This document shows, one piece after another, positions 22,788 to 35,124 of a DNA stretch of 64,000 nucleotides (positions are counted from its first letter, which is position 1; every line of letters starts with the position of its first letter). The position numbers and the translations under genes are program-made. The stretch is from NCBI GenBank assembly GCA_001972305.1, contig BDDD01005851.1:1-64000 (forward strand). The letters are read 5' to 3'. This DNA comes from Cephalotus follicularis (Eukaryota; Streptophyta; Magnoliopsida; Oxalidales; Cephalotaceae). The notes under the pieces are model-generated. The model did not search any database. It was not told where the DNA came from and saw only the letters and a list, made by a program, of their open reading frames with translations.

Positions 22788-23252
22788 AAGTGTTATGCTG
22801 ATAGAAGGAGGAGGAATCTGGAGTTCGAGAAGGGAGACCATGTGTTCATGAGAGTCTCGCCTTCGAAGGGCATACACAGATTCGGCGTGAAAGGGAAATT
22901 AGCTCCAAGGTATGTTGGACAGTATGAAATACTGGACCGAATTGGGGAAGTTGCTTACCATATAGCACTACAGCCCAATCTATCGAATGTGCACAATGTA
23001 TTTCATGTTTCCATGTTAAGGAAATACGTTCCTGATCCATCTCATATCTTGAGCTATGATCCTTGGTTTCTCAGGGATAAGTTGTCGTATGAGGAACGAC
23101 CGATGCGGATTCTGTATAGACAAGAGAAGGTGTTACGGAATAAGACAATTCCGATGCTGAAAGTACTGTGGCAGTTCCATGGGGTTGATGAAGCGAACTG
23201 GGAACGTGAAGTAGACATGGTTGAAACATTTCCTCACCTGTTTGAAATGTGA
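22788..23252 (+). pseudogene. Element A: integrase C-terminus with chromodomain
   Basis: GDHVFMRVSPSKGIHRFG (integrase C-terminal GPY/F-type region) is followed by YEILDRIGEVAYHIAL and NVFHVSMLRKYVPD. The last about 50 residues, QEKVLRNKTIPMLKVLWQFH and then ANWEREVDM and FPHLF, form the chromodomain-like tail of Tekay/Del chromoviruses. The natural stop is at 23250-23252. This tail is thought to direct integration to heterochromatin. Confidence 0.93.
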
Positions 23253-23280
23253 AATGAAATTCGGGGACAAATTTTTATAA

Positions 23281-23291
23281 CGAGGGGGGGA
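23281..23291 (+). promoter_or_regulatory. Polypurine tract of element A
   Basis: CGAGGGGGGGA directly before the 3' LTR start TGTAATAACC, after the family's FGDKFL-like post-coding sequence. Confidence 0.9.
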
Positions 23292-25736
23292 TGTAATAAC
23301 CGTAAATTTCAATTAATGTATATTGTACCCATAATAAATAAAATATACATTTAATTGAGATTAAATGTCCAAGTGTTATGTTTTTATGGTTGTTGTTTGG
23401 TTTTGTTGGTTTAAATGCAAGGCTTGAGTTGAAAGTGTCTTGTGGTGTGAATAGTTGGAGGAACAGCCGACAGGTTGTTTTGTATAGGCCACAACCGACT
23501 GTCGCAGGGTAACAGTCGACTGGGAAGTTAAGCGGTGGCAGTCGACTGCCAGTTAAAAACAGTCGACTGGCAGAGTCCGGACAGGAAGGCTACGTGTTTC
23601 TTGAAAATAGAGTGTGGCATGTTGTAAGTTGGACAGGTGTGGGACGACGGATTTCATAAGGTTGAATGGCATAGACGTGTCATAGACTAAGTATACTGAT
23701 TTTTAATGTCTATGAACGACCTGCAACCTGCAAAGAAACAAAAACAGTGAGTAATGTGAGAGAGAAGGAAAATGGTGAAAACTTGAGTTAAAGGAATCAG
23801 GTGGTTGCTGATACGAATTCCTTTATATCAGCTGTCACATGGATGTTTTAGGATGTTGAAAAAGTTGAAAGGTTAGAAGTTCTATTCTGTGTGTGTGCAT
23901 GATGAATTGAAGTTCAAGTGGAGTTAAACTTGGAATAGAAGCTGGGAAGTTGGTAAGCTTCTGTTGTTCTTTAATTCAGTTGCTGTTATGGTTAGTCAGT
24001 AGTACATACGTACTAATTTTGTTATGTATACCTACTGTTAACATGTACACATAGACTGTTGTTGGTTGTTGAAGTTGTTGGTTGAAAGTGGAAGTGGGAA
24101 CTTAAAGAGAAGAATCATTTCAACTGATTCTGGGATAGCGTTTGAGGTAGGTAGAAGGAATTTATGACATGATTCTGATATATATAGCATGCTTTTCGTG
24201 TTATGATAGTCTATATATGTTTGCATGTTGATTGGAATTGAATTGGAAGTTGTTATAGCTAATGCTCTGTTTCTGTTAATAACGAAACTGGACTTTGACA
24301 GTCGACTGTCTTGATTAACAGTCAACTGCTTAACGTAAACAACCAACTGTTCAGTACAAACAGCTAACTAGTTAATGTATCCAAACGACTATTCATATAG
24401 AACAGACGACTGTGTAAGGCAACAACCGAATGTTCAAAGACAATTTCGCCTCTAATGCCTACTGTTTAATCTGAATTGAATGAAATTGGAATTGGGTTCA
24501 TAAGGGATGGTTCTAATAATCAACCTCTGATAATGGTAAATGTTTTATAGCAAGTGAACAACTTATATAGATCCTTGTAGATTGCATGTAATGTTGTTGA
24601 GTGACTATTTTGTGCAATCCTTGAAATGTTAGGCAATCTTACCTATTGCTAGTGCTAATGTTATTGATGTTTTGTTTACTTAAAATGATTACGACATCTT
24701 TATTCCAAGGGTTACTAAAATTGAACACTATATGCATAGTTATGTTTTAACCACTAAATGATATATGATATTTTGAAGGTTTTCCACTTATTTTGAAAGA
24801 AAACCTAATGTTATTGAATTGAGTTTTCTAAGTGAGGACTAGTTAGTGTTTATAGTTTTCTTAAACGAAAACTCAACAAAATGTAATGTTTTCTCAAAAG
24901 AGATTTTATCGAAGTGTTATATTACATTACTTATATGTGATATCAGTGATAGATTGTGATTGAGTGATGCTGATGGTTTAGTGATCGGAATGTGTCACTA
25001 ACTACAGCGGGTGAACGGATGTGCCAGGAGTTGGCTCGAGCTTATTCACCCCACCTATCTGCCTTGCAGATTGTGAGTGTTAACTGCTCGCCAAGTGTCG
25101 GCAGTAGTGTTTTCCTTTTCTATCATCATCGGAGTGTATGGTTCTGGTTAGGCGATGCATCGGTTGGGCTACGAGGTAGCACAAGATGACACCCAATGGT
25201 GGTCTTTAGACAAATGATTGAATTGATTGTACCCTTGTGTGGTATTCTTGTTGATTGATCATTTGTAGCCACGTGGCATGTTTTCTTATATATATATATA
25301 TATATTGATATATATAACTGTTTTCAAAATGATAAACTGTCATACATGTCTTGCATCATATATTTCTTTGTCATGCATATCTTCCTGCTTAGCCAAGTGA
25401 GGACAAAGGCTAATACCTACTCTACATATTTGCCAAAGTGAAGTGGAGTTAGCTGCTGAAGTCGTGCGTGGAGGCTTCTGCTTATCTTAAGTTTGTTATC
25501 TGAAATGGTTATGATGTTTGTAATGAATAAAGTTACACTTCGTTGTTGTATTTACATTTACATATGTAATATGTAACATGTACTTTTGAGCTTATGCACG
25601 TTGTATAGATGCGTGTGCATGCTAACCTTTTAATCCAGTATGTTGTGCTTCCACAAAAGTTATAAGTTTTATATGTTTTTGGATAATACTGGATTTATGT
25701 TGATATCATATATTTTTGTTAAAACGGGGTGCGACA
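23292..25736 (+). mobile_element. 3' LTR of element A
   Basis: It has 2445 bases, edges TGTAATAACC and GTGCGACA. Motif clusters are at 23463-23572 and 24297-24430; the first lacks about 45 bases found in the 5' LTR and many motifs have lost the CG (GTCAAC, AACCAAC). It has a TATA box at 23822. Confidence 0.95.
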
Positions 25737-26004
25737 ACGTGTTCCCATTTCCATTCAACTACCGGTAACGACTGCAATAATCTCGTTGGTCTCTGGTGTT
25801 CAGCCTTGACCCTCTGGCAAGTCAAGCACTTAGCAACATACTCAGCAATCTCATGCTTCATGTCGGACTACCAATAGTTCCTCTTCATATCCTTGCACAT
25901 CTTCGTACTACCAGGATGAATGTTGTATTGAGATTTATGAGCCTCATAAAGTAGCTCATTCTTCAATCCTTCATCATTCGAAAGACAAACCCGTACTCGA
26001 TATC
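25737..26004 (-). pseudogene. Element B: integrase N-terminal zinc-binding part
   Basis: The minus strand shows EAHKSQYNIHPGSTKMCKD (H-x4-H) and then CLTCQRVKAEHQ-like residues (C-x2-C) and EWKWEHV at the edge. One in-frame stop follows KRNYW. It joins the core at 10469 once element A is removed. Confidence 0.9.
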
Positions 26005-26784
26005 TCAGTATGCCATCAGAATGCATCTGAAAGTCTGGTCTCGATCCCAAACTCTCTCAAATTTTCTGTAGTTCAGGATCATAAATATGAGCACTTTCAA
26101 TCTCATCAAGCAATGATGGCTGTGCTCAAAGGTTAACAATAAATATCTCGGGGATTGTACAAATGGTGACCATCTCTGCAAATCTTCCAACATCCTCCAA
26201 TGAGACACCATCGTACTAGCTATCATCGCTTTACGACTCAACGCATCAGCAAAAACATTTACTTTACCTAGGTGGTTCTGAATGTTACAATCATAGTCAT
26301 TGAAAAACTCAACCCATCTACACTGCCTCATATTCAGTTCATCTTGGCAGAATAGGTACTTCAAACTCTTATGATCGGTGAATATCTCAAAATGTGCCCC
26401 ATACAAATAATGTCTCCATTTCTGAAGAGCAAAGACAATGGAAGCTAATTCAAGATCGTGTGTTGGGTAATTCCCTTCATATGGTTTCAGCTTCCTCGAA
26501 GCATTAGCAATCACCCTACCACGTTGCATCAATACATAACCCAAACCTTTACCCGAAGCATCGCTATACACAGCAGAGTCTTCACTACCATCGGGCATTG
26601 CCAAGATAGGAGCGCAAATCAACCGATCCTTCAATTCCAGAAAACTAGTCTGACAATCCTCATCCCAGATAAACAAAGTCTTCTTCTGGGTCAAATGTGT
26701 CAATGGTGGGGCAATCTTTGAAAAATTATGGATGAACCTCCGATAGTAACTGGCCAACCCAAGAAAACTATGTACTTCAGTCAC
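26005..26784 (-). pseudogene. Element B: RNase H
   Basis: On the minus strand [19 protein letters not shown] is followed by [42 protein letters not shown] and [11 protein letters not shown]. All four acidic positions are present and the frame is open over about 250 codons, the best preserved part of B. Frame is lost at the end, near the junction with the integrase. Confidence 0.95.
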
Positions 26785-27607
26785 ATTTTTCGGTTATGGC
26801 CAATCCAAAACAACCTCAGTCTTCGACAGATCCACAGCCAATCCTTCTCCCAAAACTATGTGACCAAAAAAGATCACATGATCAAGCCAAAACTCGCACT
26901 TACTAAATTTGGCGTACAAGCACTGGCTCTGAGAATCTGCAAAACTACTCTCAGATGATGTGCATGCTCCTCCTCCTTCCTTGAATAGATCAGAATATCA
27001 ACAATAAATACAACAACAAACTTATCCAGATATGGTCAGAAGACGTCGTTCATCAAGGACATGAACACTGCCGAAGCATTGGTAACACCAAATGGCATCA
27101 CTAGGAACTCATAGTGACCATACCATGTTCAAAAAGTAGTATTTTTGATATCACCTTCCCGTACTCTCAACTAATGATAACACAATCTCAAATCGAGTTG
27201 AGAAAACACCCTCGATCCCTATAACTGATCGAACAATTCCTCAATGTGTGGAAGACGATACTTTTACTTAACTGTGGCCTTATTCAACATCCAATAGTCA
27301 ATACAAAGTCTCATCGACCCAACTTTCTTCTTCACAAACAACACGGGAGCATCCCACGGGGAAACACTGGGTCAAACGAAACCTTTTTCAATCAAAACTT
27401 ATAATTGTACCTACAACTCCCTCAATTCTACGGGAGCCATTCTGTACAGTGCCTTAGAAATGGGAGTTGTACCAGGCACGAGATCAATGACAAACTCCAT
27501 ATTCCTCTTCAGCGGCAATGACACCAAATCTGCACGAAAAACATTGGGAAATTCACTCACAACAGGAATCTCCTAAAGGCTACATCCCTTCTCTTTCCTA
27601 CTATCAA
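26785..27607 (-). pseudogene. Element B: reverse transcriptase (decayed)
   Basis: Read leftward from 27600, fragments of the RT can be followed: the start region near 27440 (MAPVEL-like), [20 protein letters not shown] around 27370-27300, the LDLRLCYHQL region near 27200, [18 protein letters not shown] around 27100, and the catalytic [12 protein letters not shown] around 27000. In the catalytic motif the usual DD reads VD, so one catalytic Asp appears lost. Several stops and frameshifts are present. Confidence 0.85.
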
Positions 27608-28018
27608 TCACATAAGCCAATATCCTTCGCATCCTTTCTCAAGATACCTAGATACACGAGTGAAGGATATAATCGGTGTCGAGAACCATTTGTCTCCCTG
27701 AAATTGGAATGTAGTACCATCGGGCAGACAGAAATCTATTATCTTGCTGAAATAGTCCATACAAGCACGATGAGCTAACAGCCAATCCATACCCAAGATG
27801 ACATCAAAGTCTCGAATAGGCAACACAATAAAATCTGCATATAACGGAATACCCGCCATAGAAATCTCGCAACTCCTATATACCGAATCTGTACACATAG
27901 AATCCCAAGCAGGTGTACTCACATTCAAAACATATGGCATAAAATCAGGTATTATGTCCAAACATGATACAAATTGGGAGGCAATAAATGAATGTGATGC
28001 TCCCGGATCCAACAACAC
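27608..28018 (-). pseudogene. Element B: protease
   Basis: The minus strand encodes LLDPGASHSFIASQF (active-site DPGAS), PYVLNVSTP, DFIVLPIRDFDVILGMDWLL and ISFTRVSRYLEKGCEGYW. The domain reads without internal stop over 136 codons and is followed by RT after a stop. It would cleave the polyprotein. Confidence 0.93.
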
Positions 28019-28615
28019 TCAAACAGAAAAACCACAAATGTAAAGTGTACCTCAGATGACAGAAGTACACTCCAGAACTTCTGTCTTTGTAAGGGTAAAA
28101 AGTCTACCATTCATGATGCTTTTCCCAGTATCCCTTCGCTGTGAAGGTCCAGCTGCAGCACTGCTACCACTCGCGGGTCCCGTAGGCATTATCACCTGAC
28201 CTTAGGGACAATCCCTCGCTAAATGACCGGAGGCTCCACACCTCACACACAATCCATTCTTTACCCAACAATCCTTCTGCTGATGGCCTGCATGACCAAA
28301 ATGAAAACAAACTCAAGGTTTTGCGTTACTCCCTAACTAGGAGTACCTTGACCGGCAGACTATTGTGATCTGTTCTACGACGATTTAGTTGGAGAACCAC
28401 TACCTTGACACTTAGATGAAGCTGACCTAGACTACATGGAGGTTTGATTAGCTTGCTGGGCATGGGCCCTCTCTGCACGGTCCTCATTCTGAATGCTCTC
28501 CAATAATCTCACCTTTTAGGTGACCTGCACAAAAGTTCCCAACTCCATAGCTCTAATCTTTGCCCGAAGATTCGGTCGTAGGCCCTTTAGGTACCTCATA
28601 ATCTTCTTCTCCTCA
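28019..28615 (-). pseudogene. Element B: C-terminal Gag with damaged zinc knuckle
   Basis: The minus strand from 28615 reads IMRYLKGLRP, IRAMELGTFVQVT, RLLESIQNEDRAERAHAQQ and then two knuckles. The first reads CFHFGHAGHQQKDC, so the second Cys is changed to Phe; the second reads CVRCGASGHLARDC and is complete. Several stops interrupt the frame. It joins 33774 once solo LTR C is removed, with CCTCA duplicated. Confidence 0.88.
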
Positions 28616-31600
28616 TGTAACGCCCCAAAATTTCATAAATAATTATTGTAATATTGGTACAGTGTATGGCCATAATATAGCCGATAGAGGCCCAGAGCAA
28701 TAAAAGGAATTGAGCGTTGAGACCGCAATTATAAGGCCCAAAATGGCAAATAAAGCATATTTTTAATATGAGTCCATGAGGCCCAATGTTCGTATTATTA
28801 ATACGGTTATTTTAGTGGGAGAATGGATTAATTTATATCGTAATGCACGGAAATAACGGGACCCAGACCATAATATTTTATTGGTAAATACCAATAAAGA
28901 ATGGGGGAGAACCAAATGAAAGAAAAGAAAAAGGGAGGCACCCGTGTGAAGAAAGAAAGGTATGAGAATGGGCGAGAGGCGCGGGAGAGGGAAAAAGAGA
29001 GATGTGGCACACCAAAAAAGAAACCAGCGCAAGACACAAACCAAGAGAGGACGGCAAGCAACCCAGGAGCTCAACCCAACGGTAACCCCTTATCTTTTCT
29101 TCTCTTTTCTCTCTTTTCTTCTCTTCTCTTCCCAGAAGCTATGCGTCTCAGCTGTGCGATTCTAATGCCGTTAGAATAGAGGATGGAGCGGGTCTTCGTC
29201 TAGAAGGCCAGCTCTGCCCATTTTGATGGGGGTTGAGGCGTTTGTTGATTGAAATAAACGAGAATCGGTCGACTGAATCAACTCAGCAGTTCTGACTCAC
29301 TGTCGCCTGTGACACGACGTTTGGCTCAGAATCTCAGTGACTCTTGGGCAGTGACGCGTAGAACTGATGGTTTTGTGGTATTTTTGGGTGGTGATCGGAC
29401 TTGTTAAAGTCTAATGTGTAAACTCAGTGAGTTGAACTCCCTGACGCCTATGACACGGCGTTCAGAGAAGAGTCACAATGAGTCTTGAGCGGTTTTGAGT
29501 AGATCGTACAATGTGGAACCTATTTATGGGTGTTAAACAAGCTGGGTGAGTCTGCCGGAATCTGACCGACGCTCTGATGCCGGAAGTGTTGGTTTCTGTG
29601 TGTTAAGTGTAATGGAAATGTGTTGTATGAGCAGTGAGCGAACTGGTAATTTGGTTTGGCGGTGAAGGGAAGTGATAACCGAAAGTTTGCAGCAACTTGG
29701 AAATGTCCGGCAATTGAACCTACAGCTCGACTGTACTGTTGCTACTGCTTTAACTGGTAGGGACTATATACTTGCATTTTTTAGTTCAAAAATAGTGGAT
29801 GTTCATTTGGTGGAATGCATGAATGTTGGATTGTGACTGTGCATGTTAAGGTTTGCCATAACCTTGTATGCGTGGTATGATTTGGAGTGAAAGTGGATTG
29901 AGTTGCATGTGTTTTATATCAGGACCCGTTCCAGCTCTAACTATGGGACACATGTCCTGTCGGGGATGGCATTCCATGCCAACAACCCTCTCTAACAAAA
30001 ACTGCCCGAGAAGCCATCTCAAGACTCCCCAGGGACCCATCGCGCAAAAAGCCCGAGGAGAAAGACTGGGCTGGGAGCACATCTAACGGGGCAGCCGGGG
30101 CAGGGGATCCAACTCCTCTCCTGCTTGTTCCCCCAGTGCTACTTAACCAAAGCTCCAAAATGCGCCGCATCACTTATGCTTGAGGAGAACACCCACGTGC
30201 TACTCACAAGATCACTTAACTTAACACGCAAAAGCATGCCCGGGGAGAGCACACAAGTGCAACTCACGAGCTCACTTAACAAGCATGCCCGAGGATAGGA
30301 CCACGTGCACTGCACCTGCTCACTTAAACAACCAACGGACAAAACATGCCCGAGGAGAGAGCCAGGGCTGAAGCGCAAAGACTCTAACACCCGGTGAGGG
30401 ATGCACGCACGCCTCATGTGCTCACTTAAGCTCCCCTGGGGACACGCCTTGTCCCTCGGTACCCCTGCTCAACTATACTAACACCAAAACGCACAGTGTA
30501 ACTTAAAGCGCTATCATAAAACTTTTGCCTGTCCCGGGCCTTCATCCACAAGCCTCCCCTAGCATCTACCCGAGGACATCCTTCTCGGGGTCATACACCA
30601 AAGGCCCAACCTCACCCGGGAACACCCTGCCACCCCGGGTAACACTCTAAACATAAAACATCCATCATGGCCTTAACTATTCTCCCCAGCTAGCTCATCC
30701 CCGCTATGCTAGCCAAGGACTCTCTAGCTCCCTGGCCAGACCTGGGATCACAAAACTCAAAACATGAAATATCTATGAAATAACAAGATAAACACATCTA
30801 CAAACTCAAAACATCCATAAAGTTCCTTGAAAGTATCAAATCATTACATATATGTGCCCTGGCATAACATACACTGCCTCCCCTGGCAGACAAAAGAACA
30901 ACAAAAGCTTACTTTCTATACAAAAGATATACACTCGGCTACTCTACTAGAAAAGAAGGATAAAGGAACCCAAACAATGCCCAATGCTATGCACTGCTAA
31001 ACGCCCGAGCTGACGCTCCATGATGCTGAGCTCAAAAACTACCTTGCTGAGCTATCTACTGCTGAGCTGGAGGGTCTCCTCCGGCTGGCAGGTCTGCAAA
31101 ATAATATATGAGGGGATTAGTCCAACTGACTAAGTAACTAGGAACAAAACATCCTCTAGTGCATCCATAAAAAAAAATGCGCTGAAGAAAACTTACCATG
31201 AGCATGATTAACTATCCGAACTGAGGAAAAGACTGTATACAAGGCATATCTCATGGCATACAATAAGGAAAAGCTCAAAGTACTTGAAAAACTTACTCTT
31301 TTCTCTGCTTAGCTGGCTCTATATACTACTATATCTGATAACTTAGCTCAACTGTACTCAAACCCTACACATTGTCCTAGTAACAATGCAAGGAGATCCA
31401 GGTATGGAACCCGGGGACAGACTCACTCAACTTCTCATCCAGTGATGATAGGCTGAGGAGGATGGAGCTTGTACATATGTGATCGGCTGCTCTCAAACCT
31501 TGTACATTGTCCTAGCCATAATGTAAGCAGATCCATGTATGGAACCAGGGGGCAGACTCGTTCAACAACCCATCATAGACAATAGGTACACTGAGGAGGG

Positions 31601-33773
31601 GGGTGAACACGTACACGTTATCTCATCCAAAGATGAAATGATATAAGGATGCTTAACATCTTTCTTTGCTCTGGGAAACACTCCACTCTGAAGGAATGGC
31701 TAACATAAGACGTTAGGGAAAACAACTTCCCATCTAAACTCACTTACTTACAACCGAAGTTGAGGAAAAGGAATCTCAAGAAAATAATATGAACAATAAA
31801 ATGTTTTAAAAGAAAGGATGTCCCACTCACAGTTCTTGCTACTTCCTTGGACGTTAACGTCCCTTCTTCTCTGCTACTCTCTTCCTCTGGCTTGTCTGCT
31901 TCTTTCCTTTACCTTGTCTGCTTCTTCCACTGCTGCGCTCAGAAAGCTTCAACTGGTACTGGTCCAGGCGCAAGAACAAGAAAGAAGAAGAAAAAAGAAA
32001 ACTAGACTCTCTCTCTCTAAAACTCTCTAATCTGCTGAAGCTAGAAGAAAGGATAACCAAATCTCAAGATATCTCCACACTAATCCCAACTTAAGCTGTC
32101 ATACGTCTTGGAAGTTGTAATCTTCCTCAAGAAGCTTTGCATAAAAGTCCTCCAACTTGCATAAATCTCACTTAAACCTTGGCTTAACATATACTTCTCT
32201 TATCCATTATTACACATAAGCCCAAAAAGACATAATCATCATATCATATAACTTTTTTTTTAAAAAAAGAACTCTTAAATCTCCAAAAGATACGGGGTAT
32301 TACATTGTATGCATGATTCAAACTGGTTTGAGACGCTGATGCAATTTTGACATTGTTCTGGTTCACTACACGTTGACGCCTAGAGGGAAATACGTCGACG
32401 CCTTGGCCTGTTATACAGGGAAGAAGACGCTTTAAGCATCGATGCCATGAGGTGACCACTGGCGTTTAAGGTTCCTACCTTATAACGTCAATGCCAAATA
32501 GAGATAGACGTTGACGCCTAAGGTTCCTGCCTTAGAGCGTACACGCAAAGGAAAAAAACACTGACGCTTAACAGACTGTTATACACGTTAACGCCTAAGT
32601 TACGCGTTGACGCCCAGAAGGATTGACATGCGTGTTGACGCATAAGTTACACGTTGACGCTTAAGAGGACTGATATGTGCGTTGACACCCAGAAGGAACA
32701 CGTTGATGCCGAAAGGGTATGTTTTGCATTTGAGCATATGTTTTCTTGCATAACTATTGTCGATTAAATTGTGGATTGAAATGTGATTGATTTCTAAAGT
32801 GTTTTACCAGTTTAGAAGTGCATACATGATTTTGTAACAAATCATTATTTTACATGAAAATGTATATTTTGACAAATGTATATTTTTGAAGGATTGAAAC
32901 ATTGTTTCAAAGGATTGTTATACATTTCGAAAATGTATTATTCAAGTATTTTATAACTTATAAAGTACTTGGAAAAGGATTGATTTTGGATTGATTGATG
33001 GATTGTGATTTGGATTGATGTTGCGCTAGCTTGCGTGACGGAGATGTCATTGACGGCTAGGGCCAGGAGTTGGCTAGGGACACCCAAAACTTTAAGGTTG
33101 TTGAATGCTGAGTGCAAGCAACCTTGGATTGTATTATTAACCTGCTTCGATTCCTCTAGAGACGGGGCTAAAGTTAGGTGCACAACGTCGGGGCCAGGAG
33201 ATGGCGACGCGCTTCGTGCGGGATTGGATTGATTGGTCCTTTGGACTTGATTGATGGATTGTATGGTTGTAGCCACTTGGTATGGTTGTGTACCTATTGA
33301 TCGATATACATATACATATATTTATTTTATATATATTGTACTGCATCATAATGCATTCATTTCATGTCATTTATTATCGTTGACCCCAATGTGCATTTAT
33401 ATTGATGCACGATCGATGTCACTTATGCTTGGGGATCTAAAAAAGGATAAAGTTGTATTTCCTTTTGAGAAACGTTTTAATGGAGTAATGTAATAATGGA
33501 TAATGGATTATTGGAATAATCTATCTATGTACTGACCATTTAGTTCATGCTTCGTTTTATGGGAAATTAACGATGATGGTATTATGTTATTGTAAACAAT
33601 CTGGTAACATGTAGTATGGGATGCATGTTACGTATTTATTTCAGCTTATGATTAATGCTTCCGCAATGATATTATATGATTAGAAAAGTTTTAAATTTCC
33701 CGTATTTTGTATAAGCTGAATAAACATGTTAATTGTCACGACCTAAGGGCTATTTATGGAATGGGGTGTGACA
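28616..33773 (+). mobile_element. Solo LTR C (interrupted by D2)
   Basis: It begins TGTAACGCCCC and ends GGGGTGTGACA, flanked by CCTCA on both sides (28611-28615 and 33774-33778) inside element B's gag. Without D2 it is about 2717 bases, close to LTR J (2696). There is no internal coding region, primer site or second LTR, so it is a solo LTR left by LTR-LTR recombination. GTTGACGCCTAAG-type motifs cluster at 32375-32715. Confidence 0.93.
29869..32304 (-). mobile_element. Solo LTR D2, nested in C
   Basis: The right edge GGGGTATTACA is the complement of TGTAATACCCC; the left edge TGCG completes a TG...CA LTR of 2436 bases. TTGTA flanks both sides (29864-29868 and 32305-32309). It belongs to the same family as D1, with scattered GCATGCCCGAGGAGA words at 29990-30400 but without the long 27-bp array. 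The left edge rests mainly on the TSD match. Confidence 0.8.
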
Positions 33774-34433
33774 CCTCATCCGCCACCAGATAAGCTGAAT
33801 GTCTGGCTAACTCCACGAACTTGGCCTGATATTTGACCACTATCATCTCACCTTGACACAACTCCAAGAGCTTTGTCTCTCTACATTCACGCTCAACACG
33901 TGGCACATAAGTCTCTAGAAATTCTGTCTGGAATCTATCCCAAGTGCTGTCAAGTCTCATAGACTCCCATTTTCCCTGACCATCTCCCACCAGTGAGTGG
34001 CCTTACCCCATAAACGATAAACATAAAACTTCAACTTCTGGTCTTCAGTACAATCCATAATCACAAATATCTTCTCTAGATCTTGCAACCACTTCTCTGC
34101 AATAGTAGTATCAAGCTCTCCCCTGAAGGTAGGAGGGTTCTGCCTCATAAATCTCTCCAGATCTCTCCCAAATTGATTTCTGTCAGGCCACGCACCGTGG
34201 TCAGGAGCCATGTGTCATGGCTAAGCCTGTGCATACAATCGACGCATCTTCTCCATGTGAGCCGCATTAGCAGCCATATGCTGCTAGAAATAATAAGCAA
34301 TACGATCCATCGAATCTCTCCTTTCATTTGCTGCCTCAGGAATGTTCATGTCGGCAGCTTCCCCGTTATTTGCTTCCTGGGGAATATTTGGATCGACCGC
34401 GCGAGCTCTTCCACACCTCCTCCTTCTATCCAT
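33774..34433 (-). pseudogene. Element B: N-terminal Gag
   Basis: The start ATG at about 34433 gives MDRRRRCGRARAVDPN, the basic start typical of this family; an upstream in-frame ATG lies in the leader. It continues as FGRDLERFMRQNPPTFRGEL, YRLWGKATHWWEM and then YVPRVERECRETK and YLVADEV up to the edge of insertion C. A stop after RIAYYF, further stops near 34212 and a frame change near 33980 break it. Confidence 0.9.
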
Positions 34434-34529
34434 TTCATTTCCTATAAGAAAGATGTGGTTAGTCATCTCAAGGAAACAAGAGTTAATTGCCAAGGAACTT
34501 ATCCAATCTAAGCATATAATAATATATAT

Positions 34530-34541
34530 TCTCTGATACCA
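34530..34541 (-). promoter_or_regulatory. Primer binding site of element B
   Basis: TCTCTGATACCA on the plus strand, complement TGGTATCAGAGA, 11 of 12 bases of the Met-tRNA site, four bases from the LTR edge. Confidence 0.88.
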
Positions 34542-34545
34542 CTAC

Positions 34546-35077
34546 GGTCACACCCCATTCTCACAACATCGACCCAAAGGTCATGGCAATAACCATATAT
34601 TCAGCTTATGCAAAAATACAGGAAAATTAAAAAAAAATTCCAAACATATAAAACTCTTACGGAAGAATTTAACATAAGCTGAATTAAGGTATGTGACATG
34701 CATCCCATACTACGTGTTACTAATTGTTCAACCACATTAATACAATAACCATTATTAATTGCCAACAAAATGGAGCGTGATCAAGACATTATCCATTCAA
34801 TACATAAATCCATCAATTACGACAAACATTAATCCATCGATTACAATAAAAATTGAACAATCTCCAAAAGGAATACAATTCCATCAATTAACATTATTAC
34901 AGCTTTATTCTTCTTCCACACTTGTCCATATCGGTCCCACTGCATCAATCTGAAATTGATAGGGTTAGCCGAATCCATTGGATAAGTAGGAAAGACATAA
35001 AAGTAATTCGGGGTCAATGATAATAAATGCCATTTATGAATGCACCGTGATGCAATTCATATATATAACAATACACA

Positions 35078-35124
<47 letters not shown>

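Larger units (their letters stand above)
10470..25736 (+). mobile_element. Element A: Tekay-type gypsy retrotransposon with nested element E
   Basis: LTRs at 10470-12949 and 23292-25736 both start TGTAATAACC and end in GACA. The element is flanked by the 5-base duplication ACGTG (10465-10469 and 25737-25741), and both flanks are the same codon of element B's integrase. Without E (5591 bases plus its 5-base duplication) A is about 9.7 kb. The order LTR, Met primer site, Gag, protease, RT, RNase H, integrase, chromodomain, polypurine tract, LTR is standard for Tekay/Del. All coding parts lie in one frame when E is removed, with only stop codons breaking it. Confidence 0.97.

Noticed and set aside
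28901..29179. Charged open frames (EKKKGGTRVKKER-like) in LTR C
   Set aside because: Purine-rich leader DNA of the LTR gives such peptides; the frame is not conserved in J or K.
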